From Candidatus Dormiibacterota bacterium (lineage in GTDB: Bacteria; Chloroflexota; Dormibacteria; Dormibacterales; Dormibacteraceae), in NCBI GenBank assembly GCA_003151665.1, contig PLYD01000074.1, positions 1 through 15,072 on the forward strand: a DNA stretch of 15,072 bases, in the 5' to 3' direction. Shown here in pieces: positions 7,198 through 13,734 of this stretch. The notes beneath the pieces are model-generated. The model worked only from the letters and a program-made list of their open reading frames with translations. It ran no database searches and was not told the origin of the DNA. How positions within the stretch are numbered: the stretch's first letter is position 1; every line of letters starts with the position of its first letter. The position numbers were made by a program, and so were the translations under genes.

Positions 7198-8595
7198 ATG
7201 TCCAGCAACCCTGCGGCCACCATCGGCGAGCTTCGCGCCAGCGGCCACGTTCGCGAAACCGTGAAGCAGGAGATGCGACGCAACCTGCTCGTGCGACTTC
7301 GTTCGGGCGAACCACTCCTTCCCGGCATCGTCGGCTACGACGAGACCGTTCTGCCGCAGCTGGCCAACGCAATAATCTCCGGCCACGACGTGATCATCCT
7401 CGGCGAGCGTGGACAGGCGAAGAGCCGCATCATGCGCTCGCTCGTCACGCTCCTCGACCCGCAGGTGCCCGCGATCGCCGGCTGCGAGATCAACGACCAC
7501 CCGTACGGCCCGATCTGCCGCCGATGCCTCGACCTCGTGGCCAAGAACGGCGACAAGGTGGAGGTGACGTGGATCGATCGTGATCTTCGGTACGGCGAGA
7601 AGCTCGCGACCCCTGACATCTCCATCGCCGACCTCATTGGAGAGGTCGACCCGATCAAGGTGGCAGAAGGTCGCTACCTCGCTGACGAGCTGACCATCCA
7701 CTACGGCCTTCTGCCCCGCACCAACAGAGGCATCTTCGGCATCAACGAGCTGCCCGACCTCGCTGAGCGCATCCAGGTCGGACTGCTGAACATCATGGAA
7801 GAGAAGGACGTGCAGATACGTGGATATCGAGTGCGCCTTCCCCTGGATCTATTCGTCATCGCCAGCGCAAACCCCGAGGACTACACATCGCGCGGCCGCA
7901 TCATCACGCCGTTGAAGGATCGATTTGGGTCGCAGGTCCGGACTCACTACCCACTGACGACGGGCGAAGAGATGCAGATCATGGAAGCCGAGAGAAATCC
8001 AATCCCTGAGGACTTCGAGCTCATCTTTCCAACCTTTATGAAAGAGATGGTGGCCGAGCTCACGCACCTCGCCCGACGCAGCCCGCACATCTCACAGTCC
8101 TCAGGGGTTTCGGTGCGTATGTCGATTGCAAACTTCGAGAACCTCGCGAGCAACGCGGTGCGCCGCGCCGCACGTCTGGGTGAGTCGCTGGCGGTGCCAC
8201 GCATCACCGACCTTTCGTTCCTCGCCTCATCAACAGCCGGCCGCGTGGAGATCGAGGCGCTCGACGAGGGCAAAGAGGAACAGGTGCTGTCGCGATTGGA
8301 GCGAGGCGCCATCAGCGCTGTGTTCAGCCGGCATTTCTCGGCGGGCCAGTTCGACGGCATAGTGGCACGCTTCGAAGAGGGCACGATGCTCGAGGTTGGC
8401 GAGGGCATCCCGGCGCGGACCTACACGCGCGCGATCGGCGAGCTGCCCGAGCTCGCGGGTGCGCTCAAGAAGCTGGGCCTGCCGGATCGCCCTGAGGTCA
8501 GGGCTTCGGTGATCGAATTCCTCCTCGAGGGCCTGCACCTGAACAAGCGCCTGAACAAGGACGAGGTCGAAGGCCGAGCGGTTTACCGAAGATAA
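7198..8595 (+). CDS. AAA+ ATPase of the magnesium-chelatase subunit I / MoxR-like group
   Basis: A 465-residue AAA+ protein, longer than a minimal MoxR or ChlI. Visible elements are Walker A GERGQAKSR (69-77, Lys75, Ser76), a Walker B region GIFGINELPDL (178-188) in which Asn183-Glu184 replaces the usual Asp-Glu, sensor 1 in IASANPEDYTSRGR (Asn225), and the arginine finger in KDRFGSQVR (Arg242). A cysteine group (Cys96, Cys107, Cys110) sits between Walker A and Walker B and could bind a metal. The C-terminal half is helical, with a lid-like region. This arrangement resembles ChlI/BchI, but no chlorophyll genes are near, so a metal-insertion or chaperone role is only inferred. Relatives usually work with a von Willebrand factor A protein; none is in this window. 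The ATG is supported by the upstream TATAGT. Confidence 0.85.
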   Translation: MSSNPAATIGELRASGHVRETVKQEMRRNLLVRLRSGEPLLPGIVGYDETVLPQLANAIISGHDVIILGERGQAKSRIMRSLVTLLDPQVPAIAGCEINDHPYGPICRRCLDLVAKNGDKVEVTWIDRDLRYGEKLATPDISIADLIGEVDPIKVAEGRYLADELTIHYGLLPRTNRGIFGINELPDLAERIQVGLLNIMEEKDVQIRGYRVRLPLDLFVIASANPEDYTSRGRIITPLKDRFGSQVRTHYPLTTGEEMQIMEAERNPIPEDFELIFPTFMKEMVAELTHLARRSPHISQSSGVSVRMSIANFENLASNAVRRAARLGESLAVPRITDLSFLASSTAGRVEIEALDEGKEEQVLSRLERGAISAVFSRHFSAGQFDGIVARFEEGTMLEVGEGIPARTYTRAIGELPELAGALKKLGLPDRPEVRASVIEFLLEGLHLNKRLNKDEVEGRAVYRR

Positions 8596-8604
8596 GGCCC
8601 GTGT

Positions 8605-8620
8605 GAGGACACAAGTCCTC
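8605..8620. terminator. Hairpin just after the AAA+ ATPase gene
   Basis: GAGGAC and GTCCTC pair around the loop ACAA, starting 10 bases after the TAA stop of the ATPase gene. No U-tract follows, so it is a candidate terminator or 3' stabilising stem only. Confidence 0.35.
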
Positions 8621-8654
8621 CCCGCGGAACCCCCACCTGCTAGCCACCACGCAT

Positions 8655-8706
8655 GGAGGTGTTTGAAGGGAGGCGTTTGGGTGACGGCCGGAATGAATCC
8701 GGCCTA
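8655..8706 (+). repeat. Interspersed hairpin repeat, copy 1
   Basis: The core GGGTGACGGCCGG...CCGGCCTA (8679-8706, 28 bases) recurs in reverse orientation at 14618-14645 with one mismatch. The preceding 24 bases also align with the other copy, less well. The core folds into GGCCGGA (8686-8692) paired with TCCGGCC (8698-8704) around a 5-base loop. It lies in the 130-bp gap between the convergent ATPase and zinc-ribbon genes. It could be a REP-like or non-autonomous mobile element, or a shared bidirectional terminator. Confidence 0.7.
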
Positions 8707-8725
8707 AATCCCCGGAGCTCTTGTC

Positions 8726-8950
8726 TTACTTTTGGACTGAGTAGATCCAGGTGAAGCCGACTACCACGGCCACTACCAGTACGAAGAACAGCAGCTCGAC
8801 CCTGACCGCGAGACGAACCAGGCGCCTGGCCTTGCGCGTCCTCGCGCCGCAAAGCTCGCAGTAAGCGGCGCCGGGGACCAGCTCGCCTCCGCACCAATCG
8901 CACGCGACCTGGACCTGCACTGCCTTTTCAGTATGGACAGCACGGCTCAC
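8726..8950 (-). CDS. Small zinc-ribbon membrane protein
   Basis: About 74 residues from GTG 8950 (77 from the alternative ATG 8959). The N-terminal part is a zinc ribbon with two CxxC knuckles (CDWCGG and CELCGA). A basic stretch RKARRLVRLAVR then leads into one membrane helix near the C-terminus (LLFFVLVVAVVVGFTWIY). The topology suggests a cytoplasmic zinc ribbon anchored by a C-terminal helix. GTG 8950 overlaps the stop of the upstream gene as GTGA, which favours this start and coupling; ATG 8959 would give a 13-bp overlap. Its function is unknown. It converges with the AAA+ ATPase, and the repeat at 8655-8706 lies just downstream of its stop. Confidence 0.72.
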   Translation of the reverse strand: MSRAVHTEKAVQVQVACDWCGGELVPGAAYCELCGARTRKARRLVRLAVRVELLFFVLVVAVVVGFTWIYSVQK

Positions 8951-9423
8951 CCGTTGCATGTTGCGTCAGCCACGAAGCGGGTCGCCCGGGAGTCGATCGG
9001 CTGCGACGGATCGACCTTGCTATCGAAGTGGTGGATCACCCCGGCGTCGACCTGGTCACCCTTGATGTCGTGGAAGGTATCGACCTGATTGCTCCCGCGA
9101 CCGTAGAACCGATACTCGAACGTCAGGTTGGAGCACGTCGAGCTGCGAATGTAGTCGAACTCGATCTCCGAGCTCGAATCGATCCTTGCGTTGGATACGC
9201 CGTCACCTTCGAACGGCTTCGGGCTGAGCTCCGCGAACACGATATAAGCGACTCCGGCCACGATAAGAACTCCAAGCGCGATCACGAGGCCGGAAATCCT
9301 GGTGCGCGGCTTCTTCATCGGCTGCCAGGCCCCGCCGTTCCAGAAATGCCGGCCGTCCTGCGATACCCACGCGGCGCCGTCGAAGCGCGGTGGCTGGCCG
9401 TCCGGTCCGACCTGAAAGTCCAT
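8947..9423 (-). CDS. Single-pass membrane protein with N-terminal WxSxDGxxxWNGxxW motif
   Basis: A 158-residue protein. The N-terminus (about 10-35) carries tryptophan/glycine spacing, WVSQDGRHFWNGGAWQP, like the short motifs found in front of membrane helices in actinobacterial and chloroflexal proteins (compare DUF2510). A basic stretch (37-42) leads into one membrane helix at about 43-65. A soluble domain follows (66-158), with two cysteines (97 and 156) that could form a disulfide if it lies outside the cell. No enzyme motif is visible. The start ATG 9423 is divergent from the DinB-like gene, with 43 bp between the start codons. Its stop overlaps the zinc-ribbon gene, so the two probably form one unit. 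I do not recognise the outer domain. Confidence 0.75.
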   Translation of the reverse strand: MDFQVGPDGQPPRFDGAAWVSQDGRHFWNGGAWQPMKKPRTRISGLVIALGVLIVAGVAYIVFAELSPKPFEGDGVSNARIDSSSEIEFDYIRSSTCSNLTFEYRFYGRGSNQVDTFHDIKGDQVDAGVIHHFDSKVDPSQPIDSRATRFVADATCNG

Positions 9424-9453
9424 GCCCGGTCATGGTGACCGATGCGCCCTAGG

Positions 9454-9459
9454 TATGGT
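9454..9459 (+). promoter_or_regulatory. Probable -10 element of a leaderless promoter for the DinB-like gene
   Basis: TATGGT fits TANNNT and ends 7 bases before ATG 9467. It supports this start over the longer in-frame options at 9422 and 9455, the latter lying within the element itself. Confidence 0.5.
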
Positions 9460-9466
9460 TGCCGTT

Positions 9467-9994
9467 ATGGAGCTCCAGGAGGAGATGACGCCGGCCGATG
9501 CGGTTCTGCTCATGAGCTCAGTCCCTGAGCGCATCAGCGACCTCGTGTTCGGACTCGACGAGACCCGACTTCGATACCGCCACGGTCCGGCCTTTCCCAC
9601 CCTGGGAGGACTGATCTTCCACCTCCTCGACTCTGGCTCAAAGGTGGATGCGCTGCTGCGGCACGCGCACCTGGACGGCCTCGCCAGCGCCGACGTCAGA
9701 GCCACAATCGACCCCGGCCCCGATCCGATCGGAGAGCCGCCTGCGGGCGCCCTGCAGGAAACGATCGAGGACTTCGCCAGGGTCCGCCGGAGGACCGTCG
9801 ACCTGCTCCACGGTTGGGGCAAGACCGAATGGGAGCGGGCCATCGCGGATCCGCGCGGGGGAAGCTTCACGCTGCTCGACATCTGCCGGATGGTCACAAA
9901 GCACGAGATGGCCCATGTCGCGCAGATACGCAACTTGACCGTACTTTTGCCGGAACCGCAAGACCTCGCCCCCCGGCCTCCGCACCATGAGTGA
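9467..9994 (+). CDS. DinB-like (DinB/YfiT superfamily) four-helix protein
   Basis: A 175-residue protein whose pattern fits the DinB/YfiT superfamily, four-helix bundles that bind a divalent metal through a histidine triad. Candidate ligands are His52 in GGLIFHLLDSGSKV and His146 and His150 in KHEMAHVAQIRNL, which fit the usual spacing of one early histidine and a late HxxxH. Members include thiol-dependent transferases and many proteins of unknown role. There is no signal peptide or membrane helix. Upstream in-frame starts exist, but the TATGGT hexamer and the lack of conserved-looking residues favour ATG 9467. The stop overlaps the EVE-domain gene by 8 bp (ATGAGTGA), which suggests coupling. 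Superfamily membership is likely; the activity is unknown. Confidence 0.75.
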   Translation: MELQEEMTPADAVLLMSSVPERISDLVFGLDETRLRYRHGPAFPTLGGLIFHLLDSGSKVDALLRHAHLDGLASADVRATIDPGPDPIGEPPAGALQETIEDFARVRRRTVDLLHGWGKTEWERAIADPRGGSFTLLDICRMVTKHEMAHVAQIRNLTVLLPEPQDLAPRPPHHE

Positions 9995-10595
9995 CCTGAT
10001 GAGCGACGCGGATCCCGAAGAAAACGCAGTCGCGCCCGACGAGCGAGCAGACAATGCCCCAGGCACCGAGCAGCCGGCACGGCAGGCTCGCCCTAAGCGC
10101 AAGCGCAAGTCGGGGCGCTCCGAGGGGCGCTCGTCGCAGTACTGGATGATCGTCAGCTCGCCCGACAACTTCCGCAAGACGCGCGAGCTCGGGTACACGA
10201 TCCAGGGGCTGAAGAGCCGTCATCGCCGGCGCGTGGAGACCATGCGCGTCGGCGACCGCCTGCTCTACTACATCACCGGCCGGATGGCTTTCGCAGCCAC
10301 CGTCACCGTCGCCTCGCCGATGTACGAGGACCACACGCCGATCTGGCGCTCGGCGCGCCGCGACGAGGACTATCCGTGGCGCGTGCATATTCGCCAGGAC
10401 GTCGTCCTCGAAGATGTGGACTGGATTCCCGCCAAGGAGCTCGCGTACCGTCTCGATTACGTCCGCAAATGGCCACCCGAACATTGGACTCTTGCGTTCC
10501 AGGGACATATCCACGCGCTGCCACGCAACGACTTCGCGATAGTGGAGGATGAGATTGCCAGAAGCTCCCGCAAAAGGAGGCCACTCGCCGGGTAG
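9987..10595 (+). CDS. EVE-domain (PUA-like) protein with basic N-terminal tail
   Basis: A 202-residue protein. Residues 1-50 are charged and probably disordered, ending in a basic patch (RPKRKRKSGR). Residues 51-187 match the EVE domain, beginning QYWMIVSSPDNFRKTRELGY and including MRVGDRLLYYITGRMAFAATVTVAS. EVE domains have a PUA-like fold with an aromatic pocket; characterised relatives recognise modified bases in DNA or act on RNA. The Tyr and Trp residues at the domain start (Tyr52, Trp53) and Trp120 and Trp131 could help line such a pocket. No nuclease or methylase domain is attached or adjacent, so a restriction role is not supported here. It overlaps the DinB-like gene upstream by 8 bp and the membrane-protein gene downstream by up to 47 bp. 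Confidence 0.85.
   Translation: MSDLMSDADPEENAVAPDERADNAPGTEQPARQARPKRKRKSGRSEGRSSQYWMIVSSPDNFRKTRELGYTIQGLKSRHRRRVETMRVGDRLLYYITGRMAFAATVTVASPMYEDHTPIWRSARRDEDYPWRVHIRQDVVLEDVDWIPAKELAYRLDYVRKWPPEHWTLAFQGHIHALPRNDFAIVEDEIARSSRKRRPLAG
10544..10548 (+). promoter_or_regulatory. Ribosome-binding site that may select TTG 10555
   Basis: GGAGG abuts the ATG at 10549 directly but stands 6 bases before the in-frame TTG at 10555. The spacing favours the TTG as the true start of the membrane-protein gene. Confidence 0.45.
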
Positions 10596-11064
10596 CCTCG
10601 TCCGGGCGATCCGCTGGCTGTATCACTTTCACTTCCAGGACGAGCGCCGCGAGCGGCTGTTCCTGGCGTCGGTCGGCTTCCTGGTCACGTTTGCAATCGT
10701 GCGAGCGATCACCCACATGATTCGCACCGGGATTGGTCCGTTTCACAACGTGAGCAGTGGCACCGTTCACATCCACCATCTCGTGTGGGGGATCCTCATC
10801 CTGCTGCTGGTCGGTTATGTCTGGCTCATCCAGCCGGGCAGCGATTGGCTGTGGCACGCGACCGCACTCGCCTTCGGCGTCGGCGCCGCGTTGACCCTCG
10901 ACGAGTTCGCCCTATGGCTGAACCTCTCGGACGTTTACTGGGCGCAACAGGGGCGGGAAAGCATCGACGCGGTCGTGATCTTCGCTGGCCTGTTGACAGT
11001 TGGCTTCTGGGGGTACCCACTCATGACCGACTTTGCGCGCCTGTTCTTGCGCCGGCGACAGTGA
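10549..11064 (+). CDS. Histidine-rich four-helix membrane protein of unknown function
   Basis: A 171-residue integral membrane protein; I recognise no named function. Membrane segments lie at about 37-58, 75-95, 103-123 and 140-160. Polar residues cluster strikingly in or next to them: His56, His66, VHIHH (His74, 76, 77), His103, TLDEF (Asp118, Glu119) and GRESIDAV (135-142). Such a set could bind a metal or head groups, but this is inference. The start is either ATG 10549 or, judged by ribosome-binding-site spacing, TTG 10555. Either way the gene begins inside the end of the EVE-domain gene, so the two are likely translated together. The basic C-terminus (RLFLRRRQ) would be cytoplasmic. Confidence 0.75.
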   Translation: MRLPEAPAKGGHSPGSLVRAIRWLYHFHFQDERRERLFLASVGFLVTFAIVRAITHMIRTGIGPFHNVSSGTVHIHHLVWGILILLLVGYVWLIQPGSDWLWHATALAFGVGAALTLDEFALWLNLSDVYWAQQGRESIDAVVIFAGLLTVGFWGYPLMTDFARLFLRRRQ

Positions 11065-11106
11065 TGCCCGACGTGTCACAAAGCCGCCCCTCACGGTGCT
11101 TGATCA

Positions 11107-11661
11107 TTGGTGGGCGCCAACTTTGAGATGGCCTCTAAGGCCGGCACTCGGAATGCCGTGACGTCGAACGAAGACTCGTTCGAAGCACTGTTCACAGCCG
11201 AGTACGGCCGGGTCGCCGGTATTGCCAACCGTGTGCTGGCGGATCCGCACGAGGCTGAAGACGTTGCTCAAGAGGTATTTATCGATTTCAACCGTCTCCA
11301 TTCAGCAAGTGCGCCATACGCCGCAGCGTGGCTGTATCGAGCTGCCGCCCACAAAGCACTGAACCGGGTGCGCGGCCGGCGCCGTCGCGAGAAGCGTGAG
11401 CTTTCACAGGCGATGGATGAGGGCGCGCGCACCATGGATCCACAACACATGCTCGAGGTGAGCGAAGACCGGCGGCACGTCCGCCAAGCCCTCGCCCGCC
11501 TTGCTCCCAAGCCCGCGACCGTGCTCGTTCTTCGGGCCAGCGGGCTCAGCTACGCCGAGGTGGCACAGGCGCTCGGAGTCGGCATCGGACAAATCGGAAC
11601 ACTGTTAAGGCGCGCGGAAGCCGCGCTGCGCAAGGAGGTCATTCGTGGCACATCTCTCTGA
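11107..11661 (+). CDS. ECF (sigma-70 family group 4) RNA polymerase sigma factor
   Basis: A 184-residue sigma factor. Region 2 (about 24-90) shows FEALFTAEYGRVAGIANRVL, the EAEDVAQEVFIDF block and AAWLYRAAAHKALNRVRG. Region 4 (about 122-176) holds LAPKPATVLVLRASGLSYAEV and a helix-turn-helix ending GTLLRRAEAALRKE. The start is uncertain: TTG 11107, GTG 11110 and ATG 11128 are all in frame, and none has a good ribosome-binding site or a TANNNT element. The first 20 residues are not conserved in character, so ATG 11128 is plausible. The gene overlaps the downstream anti-sigma gene by 17 bp. It is not closely similar to the sigma factor at 5752-6300, so this is a second, separate signalling pair. 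Confidence 0.9.
   Translation: MVGANFEMASKAGTRNAVTSNEDSFEALFTAEYGRVAGIANRVLADPHEAEDVAQEVFIDFNRLHSASAPYAAAWLYRAAAHKALNRVRGRRRREKRELSQAMDEGARTMDPQHMLEVSEDRRHVRQALARLAPKPATVLVLRASGLSYAEVAQALGVGIGQIGTLLRRAEAALRKEVIRGTSL
11632..11639 (+). promoter_or_regulatory. Strong ribosome-binding site of the zinc-type anti-sigma gene
   Basis: AAGGAGGT lies inside the sigma-factor gene, and its GGAGG core ends 6 bases before GTG 11645. It is the best Shine-Dalgarno match I found in the window and fixes the GTG start. Confidence 0.75.
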
Positions 11662-12742
11662 CGGAACCCTTCGCCGCAAGTTCGACGACCCGGACTCATT
11701 CACCGAGTCGGAAAACCGGCACTACTCGGCGTGCGCCGACTGCCAGTCGCGGTACACAACCCTCGCCGATGACGCGCGGGCTGTCGCCGGCGCGCTGGCG
11801 GTACCCGACCTCAAGGTCGACGTCGCTTCGGCGTTCAGCCGGGTTCGCTCGGCGCCGGCGGCGCAGCCGCGGTTTGGCATCAGGCTGCCGATCGTCCGTC
11901 CGGCCTCACGCCCTGTGATGGGTCTGCTGGCTGCGTCGTTCGTGGCAGTCGCGCTGGTCGTAACGGGTATCGCCCAGGGCCTCTTCTTCCAGCCGCAATC
12001 GGTGCAGGTGGTACCGGTCAGCGTCGCCGACCTGCAGTCGCTGAGCGGTCTGGGTGACTTCGGCACTCTGACGTGGACGACCCCGCCCGCGCCACAGCTC
12101 GTGGGCAGCGCGATCGAGGCGGCGAAGGTGTCAAAGCCGCTGAACGTCCCGGTGGTGGGCCCGCTGCCGAAGGGTGTCTCTTCCAACGTGACGTATGCCG
12201 CGATGCCCGCCACCGTGGGCGTGTTCAAATTCGATGCTGCCATGGCTGCTGCCGCGGCGGCCAAGGCCGGCAAAACGCTGCCGAAGATGCCCGCCGGCAT
12301 GGACGGCTCGACCCTGACGGTGACCGTTGGACCGGCGGTGGTCGAGATCTACGGCACCGTGAACATCGGGGCTGCATCGGACATCAGCCAGCTCAGCCTG
12401 CCTCAGCTGGTCGTTGGTGAGTCCAGCGCACCGGTCGTGACCTCCAGCGGCGTCACCACGCAGCAGCTCGAGGACTACCTGCTGTCCCTGCCGGGCGTGT
12501 CGGCGAATCTCGCTGCCGCTATCCGCGCCGTCAAGGACCCCAGCACCACGCTTCCAATCCCGATCCCCATTGAGTACGCGACCTCTTCGTCGGTGACGGT
12601 CCAGCATGTCGGCGGCGTGGCCGTCGGTGACAACACAGGCCTCGGCGCCGGAGTGATCTGGATCAAGAGCGGGACCGTGTACGGCGTCGCCGGCACTTTG
12701 AAGAAGGACGCGATATTGGATATCGCCAACGGCCTCACGTAA
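11645..12742 (+). CDS. Zinc-type (HxxxCxxC) membrane anti-sigma factor
   Basis: A 365-residue single-pass protein. The cytoplasmic N-terminus carries HYSACADC (His26, Cys30, Cys33), the core of the zinc anti-sigma (ZAS) motif, which can respond to thiol oxidation in some relatives. A basic stretch precedes a membrane helix at about 91-113. The extracytoplasmic part (114-365) is rich in Val, Ala, Gly and Pro. Its end, GAGVIWIKSGTVYGVAGTLKKDAILDIANG, resembles the DUF4367-like tails of other anti-sigma proteins, but I cannot assign it firmly. GTG 11645 has an ideal AAGGAGGT. The gene overlaps its sigma factor by 17 bp, and 22 bp separate its stop from the ABC ATPase gene. Confidence 0.85.
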   Translation: MAHLSDGTLRRKFDDPDSFTESENRHYSACADCQSRYTTLADDARAVAGALAVPDLKVDVASAFSRVRSAPAAQPRFGIRLPIVRPASRPVMGLLAASFVAVALVVTGIAQGLFFQPQSVQVVPVSVADLQSLSGLGDFGTLTWTTPPAPQLVGSAIEAAKVSKPLNVPVVGPLPKGVSSNVTYAAMPATVGVFKFDAAMAAAAAAKAGKTLPKMPAGMDGSTLTVTVGPAVVEIYGTVNIGAASDISQLSLPQLVVGESSAPVVTSSGVTTQQLEDYLLSLPGVSANLAAAIRAVKDPSTTLPIPIPIEYATSSSVTVQHVGGVAVGDNTGLGAGVIWIKSGTVYGVAGTLKKDAILDIANGLT

Positions 12743-12752
12743 GCGCGTAGGT

Positions 12753-12758
12753 TAGCCT
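12753..12758 (+). promoter_or_regulatory. Possible -10 element of a leaderless promoter for the ABC ATPase gene
   Basis: TAGCCT fits TANNNT and ends 6 bases before GTG 12765, with no ribosome-binding site in the 22-bp gap. If real, the transporter can be transcribed separately from the sigma/anti-sigma pair. Confidence 0.4.
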
Positions 12759-12764
12759 GCGCGC

Positions 12765-13727
12765 GTGGCTGAACTGGCCGAAATTTCGCCGGCGGCTGCT
12801 CCAGAGGGGGCGGCCGCCGGCTCACCTGCGATCCGAACCGTCGAGCTCTCCAAGCGATTCGGCAAGACCGTCGCGCTGGCGGGCCTTTCGATGACCGTGC
12901 CGCGCGGCGAGGTCTTCGGGTTTCTAGGACCGAACGGCGCCGGCAAGACGACGTCGGTCAAGCTCCTCCTGGGCCTCATCGCACCGTCCTCAGGCGAAGG
13001 CTGGCTGCTGGGCCGGCCCATCGGGGACCTCCGGACGCGGCGAAAGATCGGCTACCTGCCCGAGCTGTTTCGATACCAGGGTTGGCTCTCTGCGCGCGAG
13101 GTCCTTACTTTGCATTGCGAGCTCGCCCCGCTCCCACGCTCGAGCTGGAAGGACGAGATCACGAGCGCCCTCGACACGGTCGGCCTCGCCGATCGAGCCG
13201 GCGATCGCGTGGGCACGTTCTCGAAAGGCATGCAGCAGCGCCTTGGGCTCGCCGTGGCGCTGCTGGGCGAGCCGGAGCTCGTCTTCCTCGACGAGCCGAC
13301 ATCCGCGCTCGACCCGGTGGGACGCCACGATGTTCGCGAGATCATTCGCGGCCTTGCGTCGCGAGGGACCGCGGTGTTCCTGAACTCGCACCTCCTCAGC
13401 GAGGTCGAGCAGGTATGCGACCGCGTCGCGGTTGTCGACCATGGACGCGTCATCGCCTCCGGCACGATGGACCAACTGCTGAGCGGAACGACGGTCAAGG
13501 TGCGAGCCACCGGGCTGGATCGTGAAGGCAAGGCAAAGATGGCTGCGTTCGGACAGCTCGACGATGAGGGCGACCAGCTCACCTTCACAAATCTCAAGGC
13601 CGAGCGTGTGCCGGACCTGGTAGCCGCCATCATCGCGCTGGGCGGAAGGATTTACGAGGTGGCGCCGCGCCAGCAGACACTGGAAGACCGCTTCCTGCAG
13701 CTGATCCAGGACGAGGAAGATAAGTGA
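12765..13727 (+). CDS. ABC transporter ATP-binding protein
   Basis: A 320-residue ATPase of the DrrA/NatA-like export type. Visible motifs are Walker A GPNGAGKTT (55-63), a Q-loop region GYLPE with Glu100 in place of Gln as in many NosF/CcmA-like proteins, the signature FSKGMQQRL (152-160), Walker B LVFLDEPTSALDP (172-184, Asp176, Glu177) and the H-loop LNSHLL (His209). The first 24 residues are an Ala/Pro-rich extension. The C-terminal part (about 240-320) resembles the accessory domain common in this group. It energises the permease encoded 7 bp downstream. The position after the sigma/anti-sigma pair suggests a shared stress or envelope role, which is inference. The substrate is not evident. 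Confidence 0.93.
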   Translation: MAELAEISPAAAPEGAAAGSPAIRTVELSKRFGKTVALAGLSMTVPRGEVFGFLGPNGAGKTTSVKLLLGLIAPSSGEGWLLGRPIGDLRTRRKIGYLPELFRYQGWLSAREVLTLHCELAPLPRSSWKDEITSALDTVGLADRAGDRVGTFSKGMQQRLGLAVALLGEPELVFLDEPTSALDPVGRHDVREIIRGLASRGTAVFLNSHLLSEVEQVCDRVAVVDHGRVIASGTMDQLLSGTTVKVRATGLDREGKAKMAAFGQLDDEGDQLTFTNLKAERVPDLVAAIIALGGRIYEVAPRQQTLEDRFLQLIQDEEDK

Positions 13728-13734
13728 CCCACTC

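Noticed and set aside
7094..7372. Extension of the phosphodiesterase gene up to 7372
   Set aside because: It would overlap the divergent ATPase gene by 175 bp and cover both promoters; the catalytic domain begins only after 7093.
7198..8595. The ChlI-like ATPase as a true magnesium chelatase of chlorophyll synthesis
   Set aside because: There are no ChlD, ChlH or other pigment genes nearby, and the Walker B and cysteine features differ from those I expect of ChlI.
9987..10595. The EVE-domain protein as part of a restriction or anti-phage system
   Set aside because: No nuclease, methyltransferase, helicase or other defence gene is fused to it or adjacent, so the context does not support this.
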